DNA of 11,963 nt from Bacillota bacterium. GTDB taxonomy: Bacteria; Bacillota; Clostridia; Oscillospirales; Acutalibacteraceae. Location: NCBI GenBank assembly GCA_029007015.1, contig JAQXHB010000060.1:1-11963 (forward strand), read 5' to 3'. Made by a program: the position numbers and the translations under genes. Positions 5,681 through 11,963 of the stretch are shown piece by piece. How positions within the stretch are numbered: the first letter of the stretch is position 1; each line of letters opens with the position of its first letter. The notes under the pieces were generated by a model. That model saw only the letters and a program-made list of their open reading frames with translations, searched no databases and was not told the origin of the DNA.

Positions 5681-6976
5681 TTACTTAACAGGCCAAAATT
5701 CATCAGTAAGGTCTGACTTAATGCCGGTTTCTTGCTTTTCAAAACATTCGGCCAAAATCTGCCATCCCAAATCGAGGGCTTCTTCCAATGTCAGGTTGAC
5801 CGACAAATCCATCAGTTTGTTTTCAAACAGTTGACCGTATTTGAGCAGTTTTTCATCCCAGCGGCTCATCGAGAAGCCCATGTTTTTCTTTTCCAGAGTA
5901 TCCTTGTATGCAGAATACAGCCTAATCATGGCATCCATGAGCGCGCGGTGGTCTTTGCGCGTTTTGCCGTTTACATTTTGCTTGAGCCGCGACAGCGAGC
6001 CAAACGGCTCAATGTGGCCTCCCTTGAGGTAATACTGCCCCTCGGTGATGTAGCCGGTGTTGTCCGGAACCGGATGGGTTACATCGTCGCCGGGCATGGT
6101 GGTGACCGCCAGAACGGTGACCGAGCCTGAGTCGGCAAAGTCGACCGCCTTTTCATAACGGGAGGCGAGTTGAGAGTATAGGTCGCCGGGATAGCCGCGG
6201 TTGGACGGAACCTGCTCCTGCGTGATGGCAATTTCCTTCATGGCGTCGGCAAAGTTGGTCATATCGGTCAGCAGTACCAGCACATCTTTGTTCTGCAGGG
6301 CAAACTGCTCGGCCACAGCCAAGACCATGTCGGGTATCATCATGCACTCAACGGTGGGGTCGGCGGCGGTGTGGATAAACATGACCGTCTTGCTCAAAGC
6401 GCCGCCGCGGGACAGTTCATCTTTGAAATACAGAAAATCGTCGTATTTGAGTCCCATGCCGCCCAGTACGATTACATCGGCGTCGGCCTGCATGGCAATG
6501 CGCGCCAGAAGCTGGTTGTACGGCTCGCCCGAAATGGAGAAAATGGGCAACTTTTGAGAAACGACCAGTGTGTTGAACATGTCAATCATGGGTATGTTGG
6601 TTCTCATCATTCGCTGTGCCAAAATTCTCTTGGTCGGGTTGACCGACGGGCCGCCGATGGGTTTCATGTTTTCGGTCAGCGCCGGCCCCTTGTCGCGCGG
6701 CTCACCCGAGCCGTTGAAAATGCGCCCGAGCAGATCGTCGCTGAACGACACGCGCATTTCGTGACCCAAAAATCTGACCTCGTCGCCGGTGGAAACGCCC
6801 TGACCGCCGGCAAATACCTGCAGCGAAACGGTGTCGCCGTCGATTTTGTTGACCTGCGCCAGCGACTTGCCGAAACGCGTGGTGATTTGAGCCAGTTCGT
6901 TGTACCGTACATCGACGGCCTTTACGGTGATAACATTGCCGATAATGGACTCAATTCGGTTATATACCTTGTTCAT
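5681..6976 (-). CDS. ntpB: V-type ATPase regulatory subunit B
   Basis: Non-catalytic nucleotide-site subunit of the A3B3 head. At 431 residues it is somewhat shorter than Enterococcus NtpB (about 458). Recognisable parts are GSGEPRDKGPAL (about 89-100), GGPSVNPTKRILAQRMMRTNIPMIDMFNTLV (108-138), LLTDMTNFADAMKEIA (235-250) and YPGDLYSQLASRYEKA (262-277). The interface arginine is in SLSRL (R330), which in this family reaches into the catalytic site of A. The degenerate P-loop position reads SISGEPYN (147-154), where NtpB has GSGLPHN. The ATG at 6976 overlaps the TGA of subunit A (ATGA), so the two head subunits are translationally coupled. Confidence 0.96.
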   Translation of the reverse strand: MNKVYNRIESIIGNVITVKAVDVRYNELAQITTRFGKSLAQVNKIDGDTVSLQVFAGGQGVSTGDEVRFLGHEMRVSFSDDLLGRIFNGSGEPRDKGPALTENMKPIGGPSVNPTKRILAQRMMRTNIPMIDMFNTLVVSQKLPIFSISGEPYNQLLARIAMQADADVIVLGGMGLKYDDFLYFKDELSRGGALSKTVMFIHTAADPTVECMMIPDMVLAVAEQFALQNKDVLVLLTDMTNFADAMKEIAITQEQVPSNRGYPGDLYSQLASRYEKAVDFADSGSVTVLAVTTMPGDDVTHPVPDNTGYITEGQYYLKGGHIEPFGSLSRLKQNVNGKTRKDHRALMDAMIRLYSAYKDTLEKKNMGFSMSRWDEKLLKYGQLFENKLMDLSVNLTLEEALDLGWQILAECFEKQETGIKSDLTDEFWPVK

Positions 6977-8748
6977 CGTAACTCACCGTCCTTTAACAAA
7001 GCTTCTGCCGCACTGCTCATTTTGCCGCCGCCGCGGTTATAGAGCGCGTCGATTTCGGCCTCTGCCTTTTTAAAATCATCGCTTAAAAATTCGGTATAAT
7101 TCCAGTCGATAAATTCCTGACGCATGCTGTTAAAGAAACTGCGCGCCTCATCCTTATCGCCAAGGTCATAGTCACTGCCCAAAACGCACACCAGTTTATC
7201 AATAACATAGCGCTGACGGGCGGTGCCGCAGTTGGCGTCGACACTGTCAAACGAGTTTTGCTGCAGATAAACGGCGTCGAGCATTTCTTCTTTAAGATAA
7301 ATGATATAGTCGGCAAGACTGGTGCCTTCCTCGCCCACCACCTTCATCATGGAGCCGATTTCATTGCCGTGGGTTAAAATCTCTTTGCAAAAAGCCGACT
7401 TCGCAGGATCGATAACTCCGTTGTACTTTGACCATGAAATGAGCGGGTCGATGGCAGGATATTTTCGGGCGTCCGAGCGCTCTCGGGACAGTCCGTGGAA
7501 AGCGCCTACCACCTTCAGCGTGGCCTGAGTTACCGGCTCCTCAAAGTTGCCGCCGGCAGGCGAAACGGTGCCGCCTATCGTGACCGAGCCGGTAGTGCCG
7601 TCGGGCAGACGGACATAGCCCGCCCGCTCATAAAATGCGGCTATATACGACTCGAGATATGCCGGAAATGCCTCCTCGCCCGGTATTTCCTCCAGGCGGC
7701 CGGACATCTCGCGCAGAGCCTGCGCCCAGCGCGAGGTCGAATCGGCCAAAAGCAGTACATTCAGCCCCATCTGGCGATAATACTCGGCCAGCGTTACCGA
7801 GGTGTAAACCGAAGCCTCGCGGCTGGCTACCGGCATGGAGGAGGTGTTGCAAATGATTATGGTGCGCTCCATAAGCGAGCGGCCGGTTTTGGGGTCGGTA
7901 AGTTCGGGAAATTCGGTCAGTGTCTCGACCACTTCGCCGGCGCGCTCGCCGCAGGCGGCGATGATTACGATATCTATGTCGGCGTATTTTGAGGTGGTGT
8001 GCTGTAAAACGGTTTTGCCGGCGCCGAAAGGACCGGGAGTGCAGTAGGTGCCGCCCTTTGCCACGGGGAAGAAGGAGTCGACCAGGCGCACCTTGGTCTC
8101 CATGGTTTCGACGGGAGCCAACCTCTCGCTGTAACATTTTATTGCCCGTTTAACCGGCCACTTGAAGGACATCGAAATCTCGGTCTCCCGTCCGCGCTCA
8201 TCGGTTATGACGGCCACCGTCTCTTTGATTGTATATTCGCCCTTTTCCGCTATATGTCTGAGGGTGTAGTTGCCCTGCAAGTAGAACGGAATAAAAATTT
8301 TATGGGTAAATGAGCCCTCGGGAACGGTACCTATGTACTCGCCCGCGCGCAGGGTGTCGCCTACATGAGCGGTGGGAGTAAACTCCCACTTTTTCTCGGC
8401 GTTCAGTCCGTCCACATAAACTCCGCGCTCCAAAAACCAGCCGGCTTGCTCGGCCAGCAGCGGCAGAGGATTTTGCAGTCCGTCGTATATTTGACCGAGC
8501 AGACCCGGGCCCAGTTCGGCGGAGAGCATCTCGCCGGTAAATTCCACCGGGTCGCCGCACTTGATGCCGCCGGTCATTTCGTAAACCTGTATCTGAGCAA
8601 CGTTTCCGCGAATACGGATGACCTCGCTTTTCAGTTTGGTTCCGTCCGCCGAAACATAGCAAATTTCGTTCAAGGAAACATCGCCCTCAAATTGAGCGGA
8701 CACCATGTTTCCGTTGATGCCCACAACTTTTCCTATACATTCAGCCAT
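6973..8748 (-). CDS. ntpA: V-type ATPase catalytic subunit A
   Basis: Catalytic ATP-hydrolysing or ATP-forming subunit. It has 591 residues with the A-specific insert (bulge) at about 115-185. Walker A is GPFGAGKT (239-246), with K245 and T246 binding phosphate and magnesium. The glutamate that activates water is in CGERAGE (E268, next to R269). LLLADSTSRWAQALREMSGRLEEIPGEEAFPAYLE is the conserved block following it. Relative to Enterococcus NtpA (K238, E261, R262) the numbering is shifted by seven. GERAGE replaces the common GERGNE and, as I recall, resembles the spirochaete/Bacteroidetes-type enzymes. The ATG at 8748 shares its A with the TAA of the DUF2764 gene, and GGAGG lies 8 nt upstream. 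Confidence 0.97.
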   Translation of the reverse strand: MAECIGKVVGINGNMVSAQFEGDVSLNEICYVSADGTKLKSEVIRIRGNVAQIQVYEMTGGIKCGDPVEFTGEMLSAELGPGLLGQIYDGLQNPLPLLAEQAGWFLERGVYVDGLNAEKKWEFTPTAHVGDTLRAGEYIGTVPEGSFTHKIFIPFYLQGNYTLRHIAEKGEYTIKETVAVITDERGRETEISMSFKWPVKRAIKCYSERLAPVETMETKVRLVDSFFPVAKGGTYCTPGPFGAGKTVLQHTTSKYADIDIVIIAACGERAGEVVETLTEFPELTDPKTGRSLMERTIIICNTSSMPVASREASVYTSVTLAEYYRQMGLNVLLLADSTSRWAQALREMSGRLEEIPGEEAFPAYLESYIAAFYERAGYVRLPDGTTGSVTIGGTVSPAGGNFEEPVTQATLKVVGAFHGLSRERSDARKYPAIDPLISWSKYNGVIDPAKSAFCKEILTHGNEIGSMMKVVGEEGTSLADYIIYLKEEMLDAVYLQQNSFDSVDANCGTARQRYVIDKLVCVLGSDYDLGDKDEARSFFNSMRQEFIDWNYTEFLSDDFKKAEAEIDALYNRGGGKMSSAAEALLKDGELR

Positions 8749-9302
8749 TATTCAGCCTCCGTTCTATCCCCGTTCATGATGGAGTTGTAAATATTTTTGT
8801 ACGCGGCCTTTCCGCTTGCTTCATCAAAATCTCTTATCCGCGAAAGGAGTTTTAATTTAATCCCGTAGTAGAACACCGACTCATCTGAAAAGGTGTCGGC
8901 CGGACGCAGCGTTTCCAAAAATCGGAGCCGCCGGTCATTCAAAAACTGCTCGGCCTCGAGAGGGCTGTCCATATCGACCGCCGTGCGCGCCGTCTGCATC
9001 AGTTCGGCCGGCAGGTATTCGTCGCCCGTGTCAAACGGCTTTTTCATCTTGTCGGCACGCGCCTTGCCCAGCGACAGACGCAGTTTTCTCTCGCCGTCGT
9101 TCCACGCGTCGATGAGGGGCGAACCCGATTTTTCGCTTCTCCTCGGCGGCAGAAGGGTTATTTTGTTGAGCGCACTCTGCTCTTTTTTGCCCAAAAAGCG
9201 GCGGCAGAGTTCAAAAAACCTGTCCTCGGTGATGGGGAGCGGCGTGCCATCTCCAACGCCGTCGAGCGACGGCAACTGAGACATTAAATAATACTCAGCC
9301 AT
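8748..9302 (-). CDS. DUF2764 family protein of V-type ATPase operons
   Basis: A 184-residue soluble protein, charged and helical, with no signal peptide, membrane segment or nucleotide motif. The start MAEYYLMSQLPSL followed by an FFELCRRFLGKKE helix is typical of DUF2764, found between the E and A genes in V-ATPase operons of Borrelia (BB0095), Treponema (TP0425) and Bacteroidetes. Here it has the same place, 3 nt after the E stop and overlapping the A start by one base, so a role in this ATPase is very likely. Its exact role is not established. As no subunit C gene is present, it may couple rotor and K ring as a divergent C/d subunit, or it may help assembly. The family call rests on context plus the N-terminal motif. 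Confidence 0.8.
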   Translation of the reverse strand: MAEYYLMSQLPSLDGVGDGTPLPITEDRFFELCRRFLGKKEQSALNKITLLPPRRSEKSGSPLIDAWNDGERKLRLSLGKARADKMKKPFDTGDEYLPAELMQTARTAVDMDSPLEAEQFLNDRRLRFLETLRPADTFSDESVFYYGIKLKLLSRIRDFDEASGKAAYKNIYNSIMNGDRTEAE

Positions 9303-9305
9303 ATG

Positions 9306-9914
9306 TTACTCTGCCTCTTTCAAAATCTCGGTTACTCTGGGGCTGAGGTAATTTGACATCATATCCACCACCGCCTCGGCTGAATAATCGTAAAAGGCCT
9401 GACCGCCGTTGACGGCAATGCGGAAACCGCCGTCAAAACTGTCGCTCGCCTTGAGCGTGACGCCCTGCTGCATTTTGTCCCTGAGTCCGGCAAGCAGGCT
9501 GTCCTCAAGCAGTTTTTTGTCCTCGCTGTTCAAGATCACCGAGATATCCTCGGCGTCCGGTTTGCCCGCCCACTGCTCGACAAACTTTACAATCAGTTTT
9601 TGCAGCGAGTCGGGCGAGTAGACTCCCGCCACGCTCTCATTTAAAATGGCGCCCAGTTCTCTGTTTACGCTCTCTCGAAACGAGATAAGTACATTGCGGC
9701 CGGCCTGCCCGATGGCGTCCTCGCTTGATTTAACCATCCGCTCGGTTTCGCTTTTGGCGCTCTGAAGCAGTTTTGCGGCCTCTGCCTTGGCGTCGGCAAC
9801 GATTTTTTCGGCCTGGGCCGTCGCAGATGCAAGTATGGACGAGGCCTCTGTTTCGGCCGCATCCACGCCGTCCTTTTTGATTTGGTCAATCAGTTCCTGC
9901 AGTTGTATTTCCAT
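9306..9914 (-). CDS. ntpE: V-type ATPase subunit E (peripheral stalk)
   Basis: Peripheral stalk subunit that joins the A3B3 head to subunit I. It has 202 residues. About 1-90 form one long helix rich in Ala, Glu, Lys and Gln (ELIDQIKKDGVDAAETEA and onward), a coiled coil. The C-terminal part (about 100-200) is globular with a VILNSEDKKLLEDSL segment and GGFRIAVNGGQAFYDYS, as in the family. The ATG at 9914 has GGAG 8 nt upstream. It is the first ATPase gene, 28 nt after the LOG gene, with no convincing promoter between. Its usual partner subunit G/H is not encoded in the window. Confidence 0.9.
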   Translation of the reverse strand: MEIQLQELIDQIKKDGVDAAETEASSILASATAQAEKIVADAKAEAAKLLQSAKSETERMVKSSEDAIGQAGRNVLISFRESVNRELGAILNESVAGVYSPDSLQKLIVKFVEQWAGKPDAEDISVILNSEDKKLLEDSLLAGLRDKMQQGVTLKASDSFDGGFRIAVNGGQAFYDYSAEAVVDMMSNYLSPRVTEILKEAE

Positions 9915-9942
9915 AAAACCATCTCCAATTTCGGTTAAAATT

Positions 9943-10524
9943 TTATCCGTCTTTCAGTTCTTTGACCGAGCGAGCGGTATCTGTCGGCTGCTCAATATAT
10001 TCAATCAGTTTATCAACTCGGTCGGTCATGCAGTACAGTTCTTTGCAGCTCGGCTTGATAAAGTTCTTTTCCATGGCCGAGTGCATGCAATCGCGCATTT
10101 CATCGTAATAACCGTCGATATTGTAAATGCCGATGGGCTTGTTGTGACGGCAAAGTTGTTTTGAGGTGAGTATTTCAAAAAACTCCTCATATGTGCCGAT
10201 GCCGCCGGGAACAACGATGAACGCATCGGCATTATCCTCCATTATTTGTTTGCGCTCGCGCATTGTCTTGGGCTCGATAAGTCGGTCGCAAAAATCGTAA
10301 ATAGCCTCAATAGCCTCATTGCGGAAAAAATCGGGAATGACGCCGATGATATCGGCACCGCCCTTTTTGAAGCCGCGCGCTGCCGCACCCATCAGGCCGT
10401 TGCCGCCGCCGCCGAATACGAGGTTGTGTCCCCGCTTGGCCAGGGTTTCACCGAGCACCTCGGTGGCCGTGATGTATTGCTCGTCGATGTTGGGGCTGGC
10501 CGCCCCGTAAACACAAATTCTCAT
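9943..10524 (-). CDS. LOG family nucleoside 5'-monophosphate phosphoribohydrolase (TIGR00730 type)
   Basis: Rossmann-fold protein of the LOG/YvdD family. Characterised members split N6-modified AMP, or other nucleoside monophosphates, into base and ribose 5-phosphate. Its 193 residues match the usual 180-200. Signatures: RICVYGAAS at the start, GGGGNGLMG (38-46), MRERKQIM (88-95) with the family's Arg, and PGGIGTYEE (106-114) with the catalytic Glu. Without a tRNA-modification or cytokinin context the true substrate is open; nucleotide salvage is likely. The ATG at 10524 was chosen because AAGGA sits correctly before it. An upstream in-frame ATG at 10539 overlaps that site and the end of the preceding gene. 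It follows the beta-CASP gene after 2 nt. Confidence 0.92.
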   Translation of the reverse strand: MRICVYGAASPNIDEQYITATEVLGETLAKRGHNLVFGGGGNGLMGAAARGFKKGGADIIGVIPDFFRNEAIEAIYDFCDRLIEPKTMRERKQIMEDNADAFIVVPGGIGTYEEFFEILTSKQLCRHNKPIGIYNIDGYYDEMRDCMHSAMEKNFIKPSCKELYCMTDRVDKLIEYIEQPTDTARSVKELKDG

Positions 10525-10526
10525 GG

Positions 10527-11963
10527 TTAATCCTTCCATTTTTCGATGATTGATTTAATTTGCGAGGTCAGGCGGGCGTTGTCTTTGTTCGGCCTGCCTT
10601 GCCGCAGTTTGACCAAATTGAGCAGTCGCTCTGCCTGCCTGACCATATCGCCGTAAATCGTGGCTGAGCGGGTGCTTTCTTTGAAATGCTGGGCGCGGTC
10701 GATGGGCTTGCCCTCGGTGTAAACGGTCATCTTGCCGGTGCTCAGACTGTATTCGGTGCCACTGTATGGCGCCACCGCGTTGTAGCCCATGTCGTTGAGC
10801 AGGTTTTTAAAGGATTCGCACGCCTCGTCATCGCCGTGATTGACAAATATCTGCCGTGGCCTCTCTTTGAACCCCTCAAGCCAGGCTACCAGCCCGTTGC
10901 GGTCGGCGTGACCGCTCATGCCGTGCAGAGAGGCGATTTCGGCGTTTACCGATATTTCTTCACCAAAAAGGGTTACCGTCTTTTCGCCGTTGAGCAGCCG
11001 CCTGCCCAGCGAGCCTTCGGCCTGATATCCGACAAACAGAACGATGTTGTTTGACTTCCACAGGTTATGCTTGAGGTGATGCCTGATTCTGCCCGCCTCG
11101 CACATACCGCTGGCCGAAATGATAACCTTTGGCGTTGGGTCAAAGTTGATTTGCTTGGATTCCTCCGACGACTCGGTGATTTTAATGCCGTCAAACCACA
11201 GCGGATTTTTGCCGCTGTTTACGATTTTGAGGGTCTCCTCGTCAAAGCATACGGGGTTGCACTGGATAAATATGGATGTGGCTTCGCTTGCAAGGGGGCT
11301 GTCAACATAAACAGGGAATCGGTCGTGACCTTTGACCAGCCCTCTTTCTTTGATTTCGCGTATGGCGTAGAGCATCTCCTGTGTTCGGCCGACGGCAAAT
11401 GAGGGGATAATCAAATTGCCGTCTCGGTCGAGGGCTTTTTGTATATAATCGGCCAGTTCGGCCACGGTGTCTTTTCCGTCGCCCTCGTGCAGCCGGTTGC
11501 CGTAGGTCGACTCGATGACCAAATAGTCGGTTTGGTCGACCGTCTTGGGGTCGCAGATGATGCGCTGACCGTGGTTGCCCACATCGCCGCTGAAAACGAT
11601 TTTTTTGCTGACGCCCTTTTCAGACAGCCATATTTCGATGCAGGCCGAGCCGAGCAGGTGACCGATATCGGTGAAGCGTATCTGTACGCCCTCGGCTACC
11701 GGAATGGTGTCGCCGTAATTGCACGGCCTGAAAAGGGATATTATGCCCATGGCGTCGGCAACGGTGTAAACCGGCTCAATAGGCTCGCCGCCGGCGCGTA
11801 CGGCTCGCTTGGAGCGCCACTGCGCCTCCGATTCCTGAATGTGGGCCGAGTCCCTCAGCATGATGTTGCACAGGTCGCAGGTGACATCGGTGGCATAAAC
11901 CTTGCCGGTAAATCCGTCTTTATACAGCCGCGGCAGCATACCCGAATGGTCGATGTGCGCGTG
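10527..11963 (-). CDS. Beta-CASP metallo-beta-lactamase fold RNase-like protein (5' end outside window)
   Basis: The reading frame is open to the window edge, and the first visible residues are HAHIDHSG, the zinc-binding HxHxDH motif. The gene therefore starts some tens of codons beyond 11963, and the Met at 11939 is internal. Of 478 visible residues, further metal motifs are DIGHLLGSA (99-107) and FSGDVG (124-129). Beta-CASP parts are LVIESTYGNR (148-157), IPSFAVGRTQEML (186-198), VDSPLA (220-225), ISASGMCEAGRIRHHL (282-297) and SLHGMSGHAD (345-354), then VNHGD. The family (CPSF73/TTHA0252 relatives) cuts RNA with two zinc ions. The C-terminal 70 residues are basic and helical. It runs into the LOG gene with a 2-nt gap. 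Target RNA is unknown. Confidence 0.93.
   Translation of the reverse strand, partial: HAHIDHSGMLPRLYKDGFTGKVYATDVTCDLCNIMLRDSAHIQESEAQWRSKRAVRAGGEPIEPVYTVADAMGIISLFRPCNYGDTIPVAEGVQIRFTDIGHLLGSACIEIWLSEKGVSKKIVFSGDVGNHGQRIICDPKTVDQTDYLVIESTYGNRLHEGDGKDTVAELADYIQKALDRDGNLIIPSFAVGRTQEMLYAIREIKERGLVKGHDRFPVYVDSPLASEATSIFIQCNPVCFDEETLKIVNSGKNPLWFDGIKITESSEESKQINFDPTPKVIISASGMCEAGRIRHHLKHNLWKSNNIVLFVGYQAEGSLGRRLLNGEKTVTLFGEEISVNAEIASLHGMSGHADRNGLVAWLEGFKERPRQIFVNHGDDEACESFKNLLNDMGYNAVAPYSGTEYSLSTGKMTVYTEGKPIDRAQHFKESTRSATIYGDMVRQAERLLNLVKLRQGRPNKDNARLTSQIKSIIEKWKD

Noticed and set aside
9925..9990. Possible internal promoter before ntpE (TAAAAT)
   Set aside because: TAAAAT spans the LOG stop codon, but no acceptable -35 lies 16-18 nt upstream.
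10525..10539. Upstream ATG for the LOG gene
   Set aside because: This ATG contains the start of the ribosome binding site itself and overlaps the preceding gene. The family's conserved N-terminus begins at the next ATG (10524).
1..11963. tRNA, rRNA, CRISPR, insertion sequence or prophage
   Set aside because: No cloverleaf, spaced repeat array, transposase frame or phage gene could be recognised on either strand.

Overview
The window looks like chromosomal core sequence from a low-to-mid GC Gram-positive bacterium of the class Clostridia, probably an Oscillospiraceae-like gut lineage. Three things point there: the sequences of ribosomal proteins L13 and S9 and their pairing in one operon, strong AGGAGG-type ribosome binding sites, and sigma-A type promoters (TTGACA-17-TATGAT). 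The taxonomic call is inference from protein resemblance and cannot be made exact from this window. No tRNA, rRNA, CRISPR array, insertion sequence or prophage is visible.

Layout. Positions 1-186 are non-coding on the minus strand. They hold two terminator hairpins, a tandem 11-bp repeat and perhaps the last 14 codons of a plus-strand gene entering from the left. Positions 187-1105 are the rplM-rpsI operon (minus strand) with a clear promoter. Positions 1213-1723 hold a small membrane-anchored DUF2500-type gene (minus strand) with its own promoter and terminator. It is divergent from a ZIP-family metal transporter (1772-2569, plus strand), and a 21-bp dyad lies between the two. The transporter then converges on a long minus-strand operon, with a strong hairpin at 2610-2649 between them.

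The rest (2671-11963, minus strand) is one tightly packed cluster. In transcription order it contains a beta-CASP metallo-beta-lactamase RNase-like gene (5' end outside the window), a LOG-family phosphoribohydrolase, and then a seven-gene V/A-type ATPase operon: E, DUF2764, A, B, D, I, K. This is the compact arrangement known from Borrelia, Treponema and Bacteroidetes, not the Enterococcus-type nine-gene set. Genes for subunits C, F and G/H are not in the window, and the DUF2764 gene sits where a C-like subunit gene might be expected. Subunit K keeps the residues that bind sodium in Enterococcus hirae NtpK, so the enzyme is probably a sodium pump or sodium-driven synthase.

The ATPase genes are linked by 1-4 nt overlaps or very short gaps. 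The two subunits expected once per complex, D and I, start with TTG and GTG, and the ribosome binding site of I lies in a small hairpin. This suggests that subunit stoichiometry is tuned at translation. I found no wholly new system. The points most worth following are the DUF2764/missing-subunit question, the translational tuning, and the dyad between the DUF2500 and ZIP genes.
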